A stretch of DNA of 64,000 nt, from positions 1 to 64,000 of the forward strand of contig NZ_JAJNKB010000002.1 of assembly GCF_021533195.1 (NCBI RefSeq), written 5' to 3'. The position numbers and the translations under genes were made by a program. The stretch comes from Portibacter marinus. GTDB lineage: Bacteria; Bacteroidota; Bacteroidia; Chitinophagales; Saprospiraceae. The notes under the pieces were generated by a model. It did not search any database. It saw nothing but the letters and a program-made list of their open reading frames with translations, and was not told the origin of the DNA. Shown here piece by piece: positions 27,801 through 36,044 of this stretch; position 1 is the stretch's first letter, and each line of letters begins with the position of its first letter.

Positions 27801-28176
27801 AGTCATAGCCTATAATTTGGGTGGGGGAAAATTTGAAATTGAACAGCTTGAGCCGAACTTACAATGGTCGAGTGTCAATGCATTACATAAAGTAGATCTG
27901 GATGAAGATGGAATCGATGAAATCATAGGCAGTGGAAATAATCGTTTTTTCTTACCACAATTTGGCAGTCTTGATGCAGGTAGTGGATTTGTATTAAAAA
28001 CTGAGGATAACAACCTGAAGCAAATTAACACTGGCAATGGTTGGCTGAAATTAAATGAGAAAGGTGAAGTAGTCAGATCTATTGAACATTTTTCACATCA
28101 AGGACAACGGTTCGTTATCATAGGCATTAACGACGCAAAGGCCAGAATTCTCATGATTAATAAAGAATCGATATGA
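24841..28176 (+). CDS. CRTAC1-type FG-GAP/VCBS repeat lipoprotein with ASPIC/UnbV domain
   Basis: The 1111-residue lipoprotein (lipobox Cys20 in TLTAC) is built from FG-GAP/VCBS blades with repeated calcium motifs such as GDINNDGQPDIY, DINNDGFLDIY, DYDQDGDLDAY and DIDNDGDLDLVVGSGG. An ASPIC/UnbV segment (FRGFQSSVDYKLNFGLG and the WPTGERE turn) lies near residues 550-600. This gives one or more beta-propellers held on the surface. The start codon is TTG, which puts the lipoprotein signal exactly at the N-terminus. It follows SusD and overlaps the next, paralogous gene by four bases. Its place suggests a surface glycan-binding role in the position held by SusE/F in other loci. That role is inference. 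Confidence 0.85.
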   Translation: MIKSFDILFFVLFLITLTACDNDTIDDRDNHKILFKKIDSEHSNLTFTNTLTNTSEFNIFSYRNFYNGGGVAIGDINNDGQPDIYLTSNLGSNKLYLNKGNMQFEDISQSAGIEEADKWSTGVSMVDINNDGFLDIYICNAGQRAESNQKNALFINQKDNTFLDEAEAYGLADAGYTTHTAFFDYDQDGDLDAYILNNSFIPVNTLNYSNKRDLRAEDWQVKDFLKGGGDKLMRNDNGSFQDVSEEAGIYGSLIGFGLGVVIADVNGDSYPDIYVCNDFFERDYLYINNQEGGFSEELERRMQHISHSSMGADFGDLNNDGHFEIFVTDMLPGDETRKKKTTTFDNIDLRTLKVNQGFYNQFMQNTLQLNEGNGQFSEVSNFAGVEATDWSWGALMFDADNDGLEDILVCNGIYKDVIDQDFIDFFANDIIQKQALTGKKEEIETIINKMPSVPLQNDIYSNQGNLRFERKSEEWGLKEETFSNGAAYGDLDNDGDLDLVISNVNQEVLFYENQSEQHFTSLILRGDKANIMAVGSVVTLYCGEYAYTKTLMPFRGFQSSVDYKLNFGLGNLNSVDSAEIIWPTGEREKFFEINVDTINVIHKGEGLILPQSNAELQAPSILTEMDLVSLEHREDDYVDFYYERNIPIQLSKEGPTIALGDYNEDGYDDLFFGGAHQQPGQLLMGGPKGFKPVQTELFEKFKGYEDTASEFIDIDNDGDLDLVVGSGGNNVQFDNRAFIDRLYINNNGVFEYSYNAIPPNALNTSIILSHDINEDGFADLFVGSRSIPGGYGLSPGSFIYLNNRKGRFVDVTADIVPELQLASMITDARWVDLVGDDQKELLVVGEWMAPKIIQWTGSKFEIITTSLDSFSGFWQAVETLDIDQDGDQDIVLGNIGENFALEANDQEPLLLWIGDYDDNGSIEKVLTKRRNGMDQPVMMKRDLIDQIPGLKKQNILHSEYATKSIFDLFPKEKLQNSTIKQVNYLSSVIAYNLGGGKFEIEQLEPNLQWSSVNALHKVDLDEDGIDEIIGSGNNRFFLPQFGSLDAGSGFVLKTEDNNLKQINTGNGWLKLNEKGEVVRSIEHFSHQGQRFVIIGINDAKARILMINKESI

Positions 28177-31100
28177 AACGATCGATTTACTTTTCTGTCA
28201 TCCTCATAGGTCTACTTTCAGCATGCTCTAGTGAGCAATTTGAATTTTTGTTGCACTCAGGAGAGGAATTAGGTATTGACTTCAATAATAAATTAGAACA
28301 GAAGGCAGATATGAATATTCTTGATTATCTGTATTTTTTTAATGGAGGTGGCGTAGGAGCAGGAGACTTTAATAATGATGGTTTGATGGACCTATATTTT
28401 TCAGGCAATCAAGTTTCTAATAGACTTTATTTGAATGAAGGCAATCTGAAATTCAAGGATATTACGGAGGAAGCATTCCAGGAGCTTAATAATTCATGGT
28501 CAACTGGTGTTTCAGTCATAGATATTAATCACGACGGGCTTCTGGATATTTACGTTTGTGAAGTCAATCAAATCCATGGTTTTGAAGGTCACAATCGACT
28601 GTACATCTGCCAAACTATTGAAGACGGAATCCCAAAGTATAAGGAAGCATCAAAGGAATATGGGCTTGACTTTTCAGGTTTGTCAACCCAGGCTGCATTT
28701 TTTGATTATGATGTTGATGGAGATCTGGACATGTTTCTGCTTAATCATTCGGTACATAATAACAATACCTTCGGTCCCAGATCAAATTTTGTGGGCCAGG
28801 TTGATTCGATATCAGGTGATCGATTGTATAGAAATGAAGATTCCATATATGTAAATATTTCTGAAGAATCGGGAATTTACACTAATAGTATCGGCTATGG
28901 ACTTGGCGTTGCGGTCTCTGATATTAACCAGGATGGATATCCAGATTTGTATATTGGTAACGATTTTCATGAAAACGATTATCTATATATCAATAATCGG
29001 GACGGCACCTTTTCTGATCAAATTAATCAGCAAATTCCTTACACCAGCAGATTTTCAATGGGTGTAGATATTGCAGACCTCAATAATGACGGGTGGAGTG
29101 ATGTTTTCACCTTAGATATGATGCCATATGATGATCAGATTTTAAGAAGATCTGAAGGAGAAGATCTCATCAATACCTATAATTATAAACTGAGGTTTGG
29201 ATACAATTATCAGTTTGCCCGCAATACCATGCAAATCAATACCGGAAATAATCAATTCATAGATCTGGCCATGTACAGTGGCGTCCATGCTACCGACTGG
29301 TCTTGGTCTACTTTTTTAGCCGATCTCAATATGGATGGCCGAAAAGATATCTTCGTCAGTAACGGTATTCCGAAAAGAATGAATGATATTGATTATATCA
29401 ACTTTATCAGTAATTCCGAATTGCAGAAAAATTCTGCGGAAGGACAGTTGAGTACATCTGACCTCGAAATGCTAAGTAAGATTCCAGAGATTAAGATTAA
29501 GAATCAAATCTTTTATAACAAGGAGGGATTTAAGTTTGAGCATGTAAATGCTGCCATTAAAAATAATCAAGAGGGTTATTCTAATGGAGCGACGTATTGT
29601 GATTTAGATAACGATGGAGATCTTGATATTGTAGCTAATAATATAAATGGTCCTGCTTTCATTTATGAAAACAAGAATAAGACAAACAGTTTCGTAAACG
29701 TCCATTTAGAAGGACAGACCAAGAATCCAGATGGAATTGGCACAAAACTTATTTTAGAAAACAGAAATGGCATCGATCAATACTTAGAATTTTACCCTGT
29801 TAGAGGTTTTCAATCTTGTAGTCATCAAACACCCGTTTTCTATATTAAGGATTCATTAGATTACAGCCTGACCGTTATTTGGCCTGACGGCAAAAGTTCG
29901 ACACAAGAAGTTGGTGTAGAAAACGATATGACGTTTAAGTACAATGAGGCCTCAAAGAGAGAAGCTATCTTGCTAGTAGACGAATTGGATAAGATAAAAT
30001 TTCAAGAAGTTACCTTGAATTTAGGCTTAAAAGCATCGCATAAAGAAAATCCGTTCATAGATTTTGACCGAGAACCGTTGATTCCTTTTAGTGTGTCTAC
30101 TGAAGGACCTGCATTGGCAATCGGCGATTTAAATCATGATGGCTACCAAGATATCTTTTTAGGAGGTTCTAAGAGAGAGAATGGGTTTGTTTATCTGCAA
30201 GAGTCAGAGGGCTTTACCAAAAGTGACATCGTAGATCTGGCAAAAGATTCTATGTATGAGGATATTGACGCACTTATATTGGACTTCAACGGCGATGGAC
30301 TTAATGACCTTTTAGTTCTCAGTGGTGGTAATGAATTTAGCTTGTCAAGTAAATACAATCAACCTCGACTTTATTTGCAGAATCGAAATGGATGGATGAG
30401 GAAAGCAGATGCTTTCAATGATATTTTTTTAACAGGACAAGCCGTAGCAGCGGAGGATTGGGATCAAGACGGTGATCTGGACTTGTTTTTAGGGGCTAGA
30501 TCTGTTCCGGGCAGCTATGGTCAAACCCCCAATTCCTATTTACTCACTAATGATGGCTCTGGACGATTTACCAGATCTAAGTATGAAGGTATAGAAGCAT
30601 TGGAATTAGGAGGATTAGTAAAGGACGCAATATTTGCCAATATCGATAAAGATCCTAAAAAAGAGCTGATAGTCGCTTATGAATGGGGGCACGTAAAAGC
30701 TTATAAATTAACAGGGGCAAAAGTAGAGATTATTTCGATCTCAGATCAAAGTGGATTGTGGAATGGCTTGATCGTGGAAGATTTTGATAAGGATGGAGAT
30801 CAAGATATATTGGCCTTGAACACAGGACTAAACAATAAATTTAAATTGGATGACAATCAAAGTTTAAAGCTCTATTTCAATGACTTTGACGACAATGGTA
30901 CAAAGGAGCAGATACTCACTTATTATGTCAATGGTGTCGAAATTCCTTTTGCTACCAAAGGGGAATTGCAAACACAAATACCATCTATTAAGAAAAAATT
31001 CCTATTCGCTGAAGATTTTGCAACTGCTAACCTCGAAGATCTAGTGGGTAATGACAAGATTAAAGGTGCAAAGATCTTAAAAGCTGAAACCTTAAAACAT

Positions 31101-31463
31101 GCCTTGTTTGTTAATAATGGAAGAGGTGAGTTTAAGTTGGCTGAATTGCCAGAAGAGTTGCAGTACTATTTTCTCAAAGATGGTATGTCAATGGACGTTA
31201 ATGATGATGGATTACCGGACATAGTACTAGGAGGTAATTTTTATGACAATAACATACAAATGGGAAGATATGATGGAAACTATGGAACCATCATGATTAA
31301 TGAGGGGACCAATAATTTTAGGATTTCTTCACTTCAAGGCTTATCTTTAAAAGGTCAGGTGCGTCGTACGGCTTCAATCAATATCAAAGGTCAAAAGGCA
31401 TTGATATTTGCCAGAAATAATGAGACTGCAGCCATCTTTATGAAATTAAAAAACGAACTATGA
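28173..31463 (+). CDS. Second CRTAC1-type FG-GAP/VCBS repeat lipoprotein with ASPIC/UnbV domain
   Basis: The 1096-residue lipoprotein (lipobox Cys18 in LLSAC) is a paralogue of the gene in front, with the same order of FG-GAP blades (GDFNNDGLMDLYFSGN, DINHDGLLDIYVCE, DINQDGYPDLYIGND, DLDNDGDLDIVANN), an ASPIC/UnbV segment (PVRGFQSCSHQTPVFYI and WPDGKSS), and a second propeller region. Its ATG overlaps the previous stop as ATGA and its own stop overlaps the next start as ATGA, so the three genes are translationally coupled. The pair has clearly diverged in sequence, which suggests two different ligands or a heterodimer rather than a recent copy. Confidence 0.85.
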   Translation: MKRSIYFSVILIGLLSACSSEQFEFLLHSGEELGIDFNNKLEQKADMNILDYLYFFNGGGVGAGDFNNDGLMDLYFSGNQVSNRLYLNEGNLKFKDITEEAFQELNNSWSTGVSVIDINHDGLLDIYVCEVNQIHGFEGHNRLYICQTIEDGIPKYKEASKEYGLDFSGLSTQAAFFDYDVDGDLDMFLLNHSVHNNNTFGPRSNFVGQVDSISGDRLYRNEDSIYVNISEESGIYTNSIGYGLGVAVSDINQDGYPDLYIGNDFHENDYLYINNRDGTFSDQINQQIPYTSRFSMGVDIADLNNDGWSDVFTLDMMPYDDQILRRSEGEDLINTYNYKLRFGYNYQFARNTMQINTGNNQFIDLAMYSGVHATDWSWSTFLADLNMDGRKDIFVSNGIPKRMNDIDYINFISNSELQKNSAEGQLSTSDLEMLSKIPEIKIKNQIFYNKEGFKFEHVNAAIKNNQEGYSNGATYCDLDNDGDLDIVANNINGPAFIYENKNKTNSFVNVHLEGQTKNPDGIGTKLILENRNGIDQYLEFYPVRGFQSCSHQTPVFYIKDSLDYSLTVIWPDGKSSTQEVGVENDMTFKYNEASKREAILLVDELDKIKFQEVTLNLGLKASHKENPFIDFDREPLIPFSVSTEGPALAIGDLNHDGYQDIFLGGSKRENGFVYLQESEGFTKSDIVDLAKDSMYEDIDALILDFNGDGLNDLLVLSGGNEFSLSSKYNQPRLYLQNRNGWMRKADAFNDIFLTGQAVAAEDWDQDGDLDLFLGARSVPGSYGQTPNSYLLTNDGSGRFTRSKYEGIEALELGGLVKDAIFANIDKDPKKELIVAYEWGHVKAYKLTGAKVEIISISDQSGLWNGLIVEDFDKDGDQDILALNTGLNNKFKLDDNQSLKLYFNDFDDNGTKEQILTYYVNGVEIPFATKGELQTQIPSIKKKFLFAEDFATANLEDLVGNDKIKGAKILKAETLKHALFVNNGRGEFKLAELPEELQYYFLKDGMSMDVNDDGLPDIVLGGNFYDNNIQMGRYDGNYGTIMINEGTNNFRISSLQGLSLKGQVRRTASINIKGQKALIFARNNETAAIFMKLKNEL

Positions 31464-31864
31464 AAATTTCAATATTCTTTTTGATGATTATGTGCATGGC
31501 ATCATGCGTAAGTGTGAAGAGTGGCGATGCCTCTGAGAACAAAAAAGACAGAATGTCACAGATAAGAGGTAATGTGATGTACAACCCTGATCCCAATATC
31601 GAATTGTCTAATCACTTGAGAAAGTTTTCAGGAGTACGAGTCTCTGGAAGTGGTGAAGACGCCCAGATCTTTATTCGAACTCAATTAAAAAATGCATCCA
31701 CCGTTTTATTTGTTGTCAATGGCCAGTTTTCAGATTACAAATCGGCGTTTACCTTGGCCAGTAATTCATATATCAAGACAATAGAAGTATTAAAGGATCC
31801 CATAGATACTGCATTGTTCGGGTATAAAGGTGCACATGGGGTGATTAAAATCGTGACCAATTAA
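31460..31864 (+). CDS. Stand-alone TonB-plug-like lipoprotein
   Basis: The 134-residue product has a lipoprotein signal (lipobox Cys16 in MCMASC) and a body that reads like the plug domain of a SusC receptor and nothing else: FSGVRVSGSGEDAQIFIRT, then VLFVVNGQFSDY, then IKTIEVLKDPIDTALFGYKGAHGVIKIVTN, which parallels the SusC plug order GV-I-G / FVVDG / ILKDA-ALYGSRGANGVI-I-TT. No barrel and no carboxypeptidase-like domain follow. The start overlaps the stop of the second CRTAC1 gene. It may sit on the membrane and interact with TonB or with SusC, or regulate channel opening, but no function is known to me. Stand-alone plug lipoproteins of this type are an uncharacterised group. Confidence 0.75.
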   Translation: MKISIFFLMIMCMASCVSVKSGDASENKKDRMSQIRGNVMYNPDPNIELSNHLRKFSGVRVSGSGEDAQIFIRTQLKNASTVLFVVNGQFSDYKSAFTLASNSYIKTIEVLKDPIDTALFGYKGAHGVIKIVTN

Positions 31865-31903
31865 AGTCTACACTGTTAACAGAATCGATGTGAATCGGAT
31901 ATA

Positions 31904-33526
31904 ATGCAGAAAAAGTGGTGGAAAGAAGCGGTGATGTACCAGGTATATCCGCGTAGCTTTAAGGATAGCAATGGGGATGGTATTGGTGATTTGCCTGGGA
32001 TTCTGGAAAAGGTTGATCACTTGGTAGAGCTTGGAATAGACATCGTTTGGTTAGGACCAATTTATGATTCCCCTAATGATGACAATGGCTACGACATCAG
32101 AGATTATTATAAGATTCATTCAGAGTTCGGAACAATGGAGGATTTTGATCTGCTCCTGAAAACCTTGCATTTTAGGGGTATCAAATTGATTATGGATCTC
32201 GTTGTAAATCACACCAGTGATGAGCATGAGTGGTTCATGGAAGCTAGAAAGTCAAAAGACAATCCATATCGGGATTACTATCACTGGACGGATGAACCTA
32301 ATAACTACATCTCCTATTTTGGAGGAAGCGCCTGGGAGCAAACTGAGGAGACTGGATCATATTATCTTCACCTTTTTACTAAAAAGCAACCGGATCTGAA
32401 TTGGTCCAACCCTAAAGTGAGGAAGGAAGTGTATGAAATTATGAAATTCTGGTTGGACAAAGGGGTAGATGGATTCAGAATGGATGTCATTTCTCTAATC
32501 GCCAAACCAGAAGTTTTTAAAAATAGCCCATCAACAGATCTAAAGTTTTTGATTGAAAATCATTACGCAAATGGTCCAGGAATACATGAATACCTTCAGG
32601 AGATGTATCGTGAAGTCTTACAATTTTATGATGTGATGACAGTAGGAGAAGGTCCTGGAATAACAAAAGCTCATGCTTTGAATTATGTAAGCTCTGATCG
32701 CAATGAGTTAAATATGATATTTCAATTAGATCTCATGTTTATGGATTTTGGGCCAATGGGTAAATTTGATTACCGACCATTTACCTTTCAGGATTTTAAA
32801 CGCTGTTGGATGGAGTGGGATATGGCCATGAAGGACAACGGATGGAACAATATCTTTCTGGACAATCATGATTTTCCAAGAATGGTCAGCAGGTTCGGGA
32901 ATGACAGTTTGTTTAGGATAGAATCTGCCAAATTGCTAGCCATGCTTCTACTTACATTTAGGGGAACACCTTGCATTTATCAGGGTAGTGAAATGGGCAT
33001 GACCAATGTGGCCTTTTCTTCTTTAGATGATTATGACGATGTCGAGATTCATAATTTTAAAAGAGAACACATTCCTGGTGATCGCATTTCTGAAGCAGAA
33101 TTTCTCAAGATTGTCCATAGACAGGCCAGGGATAATGCCCGAACTCCTGTACAGTGGGACGATAGTGAGAATGCGGGATTCACGGAAGGGGAGCCATGGA
33201 TCAAGGTTAATCCCAATTATAAAGAAGTTAATCTGGATACTTCAAGGGAAATTTTTGATTTTTATAAGAGGTTAATTTCCTTTAGAAAGTCATACACCGA
33301 TCTAGTATATGCGGATCTTGAGGTATATGACGTCGAACATCCTCAAATATTCTTTTATAGAAGGGGTATTTATTTTACTATTTTAAACATGTCCGATAAG
33401 GTCATATTGAAATATAGGCACGGAATTGATTCAGGTATCGTTTTGATGTCAACACATAATAGGAAAGGATTCCCTCAGAATAACATTGACCTAAATCCAT
33501 GGGAAGGAATCCTAATCAAGAATTGA
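31904..33526 (+). CDS. GH13 alpha-glucosidase (oligo-1,6-glucosidase type)
   Basis: The 540-residue enzyme has no signal peptide and starts with WWKEAVMYQVYPRSFKD. The four GH13 regions are present: DLVVNHTS (98-105), GFRMDVIS with nucleophile Asp194, TVGEG with acid/base Glu249, and LDNHD with Asp323. The length fits oligo-1,6-glucosidases (about 540-560). A Val directly after the nucleophile (Val195) is associated with alpha-1,6 preference in isomaltase-type enzymes, where alpha-1,4 enzymes have Thr. The gene lies 39 bases after the plug lipoprotein gene and closes the SusCD locus. It probably cleaves isomaltose-like or panose-like oligosaccharides in the cytoplasm after import by a symporter. 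Confidence 0.9.
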   Translation: MQKKWWKEAVMYQVYPRSFKDSNGDGIGDLPGILEKVDHLVELGIDIVWLGPIYDSPNDDNGYDIRDYYKIHSEFGTMEDFDLLLKTLHFRGIKLIMDLVVNHTSDEHEWFMEARKSKDNPYRDYYHWTDEPNNYISYFGGSAWEQTEETGSYYLHLFTKKQPDLNWSNPKVRKEVYEIMKFWLDKGVDGFRMDVISLIAKPEVFKNSPSTDLKFLIENHYANGPGIHEYLQEMYREVLQFYDVMTVGEGPGITKAHALNYVSSDRNELNMIFQLDLMFMDFGPMGKFDYRPFTFQDFKRCWMEWDMAMKDNGWNNIFLDNHDFPRMVSRFGNDSLFRIESAKLLAMLLLTFRGTPCIYQGSEMGMTNVAFSSLDDYDDVEIHNFKREHIPGDRISEAEFLKIVHRQARDNARTPVQWDDSENAGFTEGEPWIKVNPNYKEVNLDTSREIFDFYKRLISFRKSYTDLVYADLEVYDVEHPQIFFYRRGIYFTILNMSDKVILKYRHGIDSGIVLMSTHNRKGFPQNNIDLNPWEGILIKN

Positions 33527-33600
33527 CCATTGAACAGACCCCAACAGGCCTTTAGCTCGATTAAATAGTAGGTATCAAAGCGTAAATACGATTATAAAGG

Positions 33601-34191
33601 CTAGTATATTTTCAAGTCCAGGATGTTACCCATCTCATAACAAATTCTACAACGAGGCTCATATTTGTCTTTTTCACCCAGAACAACCGTTTCCTTTTCT
33701 GCACTCAATCGGTAGGAATGGGTCGCCAGGTTACCACAATGAGGGCAGATGGCATGTACTTTAGTGACATATTCTGCCACAGCGAGCAAATGAGGTATAG
33801 GGCCGAAAGGTTTCCCCCTGAAATCCATATCCAGTCCTGCAATGATCACTCTGACTCCACGTATAGCCAGTCGCTGACAAACGTCAGTAAGTTTTTCATC
33901 GAAGAATTGGGCTTCGTCTATTCCTATCACACTGATGTCATTTGCCCGTGACAGAATGTCCGTTGATTTTTCTACTACAACAGAATCGATAGTGTTTTCA
34001 TCGTGCGAAACTACGCTTTGTGCAGAATAGCGATCATCGGTCTTAGGTTTGAAGATTTCTACTTTTTGATTGGCAAATTTTGCCCTTTTCAAGCGGCGAA
34101 TCAGCTCCTCAGTTTTGCCAGAAAACATTGACCCACATATGACCTCGATCCATCCACTCCTTTGCCCTTTAAAATGTGGTTCTAAAAACAT
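33601..34191 (-). CDS. tdk: Thymidine kinase
   Basis: The 196-residue type II thymidine kinase has the P-loop GSMFSGKT (residues 20-27), the [10 protein letters not shown] lid segment, the DEAQFF motif (near 93-98) with the catalytic base Glu nearby, and four zinc ligands in CPHC and CRIC motifs near the C-terminus. It phosphorylates thymidine to dTMP in the pyrimidine salvage pathway in the cytoplasm. It stands alone on the minus strand, convergent with the GH13 gene and divergent from the gene at 34344. Length and motifs are normal. Confidence 0.95.
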   Translation of the reverse strand: MFLEPHFKGQRSGWIEVICGSMFSGKTEELIRRLKRAKFANQKVEIFKPKTDDRYSAQSVVSHDENTIDSVVVEKSTDILSRANDISVIGIDEAQFFDEKLTDVCQRLAIRGVRVIIAGLDMDFRGKPFGPIPHLLAVAEYVTKVHAICPHCGNLATHSYRLSAEKETVVLGEKDKYEPRCRICYEMGNILDLKIY

Positions 34192-34343
34192 CTGTACCTA
34201 AAACTTTGTTGAAAATCCTGTTAGCACCGGGATTCATCGAATTTTTCCGGTAGAGGTCAAAATAAATTAATTTTGCTCAATAATTTTAATGTCGGACTAG
34301 TTATTATTGCACTAACCGATTTTAAAAGCGAAAAACAGAAATT

Positions 34344-35027
34344 ATGGGTTTAAAAAGAGTAAGTAAGTTAATTGAGAAAATAAATGTTCTTCACGATAGC
34401 TTATTATCCATAGATGAAGAAATTTCAAGTATAGAAAAGGATTTATTGCTGAATTATATTCGGCAGCTATACGAGCAGGTCTTAGAGATCGGAGCGGAGG
34501 ATGACAGACATATTGAGCCTGTGAAATTGGCAAAGGAAGTCATCGATCTGCCGGAAAAAGAAGATGTAGTTATACATCCTGCTGTGGAAGAAATAGCGGA
34601 TATTCCTACGGAAGACACGTTTAAAGTAGCTCCGCAGACCATGCCGAAGATTCATCAAATGGATACTAAAAGCGAAGTTGAAGTATTGGATGAGCCCATT
34701 ACCATGAAAGGCATCAACGAGGAATTGGTAGCCATGTTTGAAATGAAAGAAGCTAAGGATGTTTCCGAAAAGCTTCGAAGTACACCGATTAAGGATTTGA
34801 ATACAGCGATGGGAATTAACGATAGATTCTTAACTGTCAATGAGCTGTTTGGCGGGGATGCCAATGCCTTTAAATCGTGTGTAGATCACATCAATCAGAT
34901 GGAGAGTTACGAGGAAGCCAAATCTTATTTGCTATCGGATGTTGCTCAAAAATATGACTGGTCAGCTGCAGAAAGATTGAAAAAGGCCGCTGGTTTTATC
35001 ACATTGGTTCAACGACGATTCAGATAG
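34344..35027 (+). CDS. Conserved Bacteroidota protein of unknown function
   Basis: The 227-residue cytosolic protein has a helical, coiled-coil-like N-terminus (residues 1-45), an acidic low-complexity middle and a conserved-looking C-terminal domain (about 130-227) with DLNTAMGINDRFLTVNELFGGD and YDWSAAERLKKAAGFITLVQRRF. I have seen this C-terminal pattern in many uncharacterised Bacteroidota proteins, but I know no function for it. The stop is one base before the TTG start of the rhomboid gene, so the two are probably co-translated. A regulatory or scaffold role next to a membrane protease is possible but not shown. Confidence 0.7.
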   Translation: MGLKRVSKLIEKINVLHDSLLSIDEEISSIEKDLLLNYIRQLYEQVLEIGAEDDRHIEPVKLAKEVIDLPEKEDVVIHPAVEEIADIPTEDTFKVAPQTMPKIHQMDTKSEVEVLDEPITMKGINEELVAMFEMKEAKDVSEKLRSTPIKDLNTAMGINDRFLTVNELFGGDANAFKSCVDHINQMESYEEAKSYLLSDVAQKYDWSAAERLKKAAGFITLVQRRFR

Positions 35028-35028
35028 A

Positions 35029-35784
35029 TTGGATAGAAAAACCCTTCATGACATTTTTAACCTGATCAAGATTCCCTTGATCATGGTGGGTGTTTTATGG
35101 TTGGTTCATATCTGGAAAATAAGCTCGGATCATAATTTTGGACAGTATGGTGTCTTCCCCCGGGAGTGGTCAGGGATGAAAGGCATTCTTTTCGCTCCAT
35201 TTATACATGGAGATTTAAAGCATCTGATTTCAAATTCTGTACCGCTCATCGTATTGACGACGATTTTGATCTACTTCTATAGAAAAGTAGCCTTTCCTGT
35301 TTTCACTATTGTTTATTTGTTGACAGGATTTGCGGTCTGGTTGTTTGCTCGAAGAAGCTATCACATCGGTGCAAGTGGAGTGGTATATGGATTGGTCAGT
35401 TTTATTTTCTGGAGTGGGATTTTCAGAAGGAATCTTCGGTCTATTGTCCTAGCACTGGTCGTAACCATACTTTACAGCGGATATTTTGCAGGGATCGTAC
35501 CCAATGAAGATGGGGTCAGCTGGGAAAGTCATTTATTCGGTGCATTTGCAGGGTTAATTGTAGCCTTTATGGTTAAGGGAATTGTCGAAGATGAAGAAAT
35601 CAAAGTAGATCCGTGGGCAGATGAAGAACTTGAGCCTGATCAGTACTACTTGCCAAGAGATACCTTTGAAAAGACCAAGGCGGAGCGATTTGCTGAGCGA
35701 CAGCGGCAGATAAGAGAAGAGCAGGCCCGAATTGCTGCTGAAAAAGCCAGAAATACCGGATGGGAATCCGATTCTACTCTTTAA
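35029..35784 (+). CDS. Rhomboid family intramembrane serine protease
   Basis: The 251-residue membrane protein has six hydrophobic helices, the catalytic motif GASGVVYG with Ser116, and the catalytic His168 in SHLFGAFAG. The HGDLKHLISN loop (His60, Asn69) matches the oxyanion region of the family. A charged cytoplasmic tail of about 65 residues follows the last helix. Rhomboids cut single-pass membrane proteins within the bilayer. It starts with TTG one base behind the upstream gene and is followed after 59 bases by the small lipoprotein-like peptide gene. The substrate is unknown. Confidence 0.88.
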   Translation: MDRKTLHDIFNLIKIPLIMVGVLWLVHIWKISSDHNFGQYGVFPREWSGMKGILFAPFIHGDLKHLISNSVPLIVLTTILIYFYRKVAFPVFTIVYLLTGFAVWLFARRSYHIGASGVVYGLVSFIFWSGIFRRNLRSIVLALVVTILYSGYFAGIVPNEDGVSWESHLFGAFAGLIVAFMVKGIVEDEEIKVDPWADEELEPDQYYLPRDTFEKTKAERFAERQRQIREEQARIAAEKARNTGWESDSTL

Positions 35785-35843
35785 TCATTACAAGCGACCA
35801 ACCTTTTTTGATTTCGAGCCGTCTATTGTGAAAAAATAGCATT

Positions 35844-36044
35844 ATGAAATTATCAAAATCAATATTGTCAGCAATGGCTGTCGGAATAGCCTTGGGAACT
35901 ACCTCTTGCAGTTTGGGAGATGTAGAAGAAATTCACTATGAACACTGCGCATTGGATTGCGAGGAAGAACACACTGAATTAAGGGCTACAGAAGGAGGCG
36001 GTGATACCTATCCGTATAATTGTCCTGCATGCGGAATGGGGTAG
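35844..36044 (+). CDS. Short cysteine-tailed peptide, putative MNIO (DUF692) RiPP precursor, chryseobasin-related
   Basis: The 66-residue product has an export-type N-terminus (MKLSKSILSAMAVGIALG) with a lipobox-like TTSC at Cys22, a spacer with Cys35 and Cys39, and the C-terminus NCPACGMG with Cys60 and Cys63 in a CPAC motif. The overall design, short hydrophobic leader and terminal CPACGMG, matches what I know as chryseobasin-related precursors of Bacteroidota. The last 16 bases overlap the start of a DUF692 enzyme gene (ATG at 36029), which indicates translational coupling. I infer that the enzyme modifies the CPAC cysteines. The final product and its biological role are unknown. Confidence 0.8.
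   Translation: MKLSKSILSAMAVGIALGTTSCSLGDVEEIHYEHCALDCEEEHTELRATEGGGDTYPYNCPACGMG

Noticed and set aside
36020-36028. TTG start for the MNIO enzyme, three codons before the ATG
   Set aside because: The ATG at 36029 is a stronger start and keeps the overlap with the peptide gene. The extra three residues add nothing to the fold.
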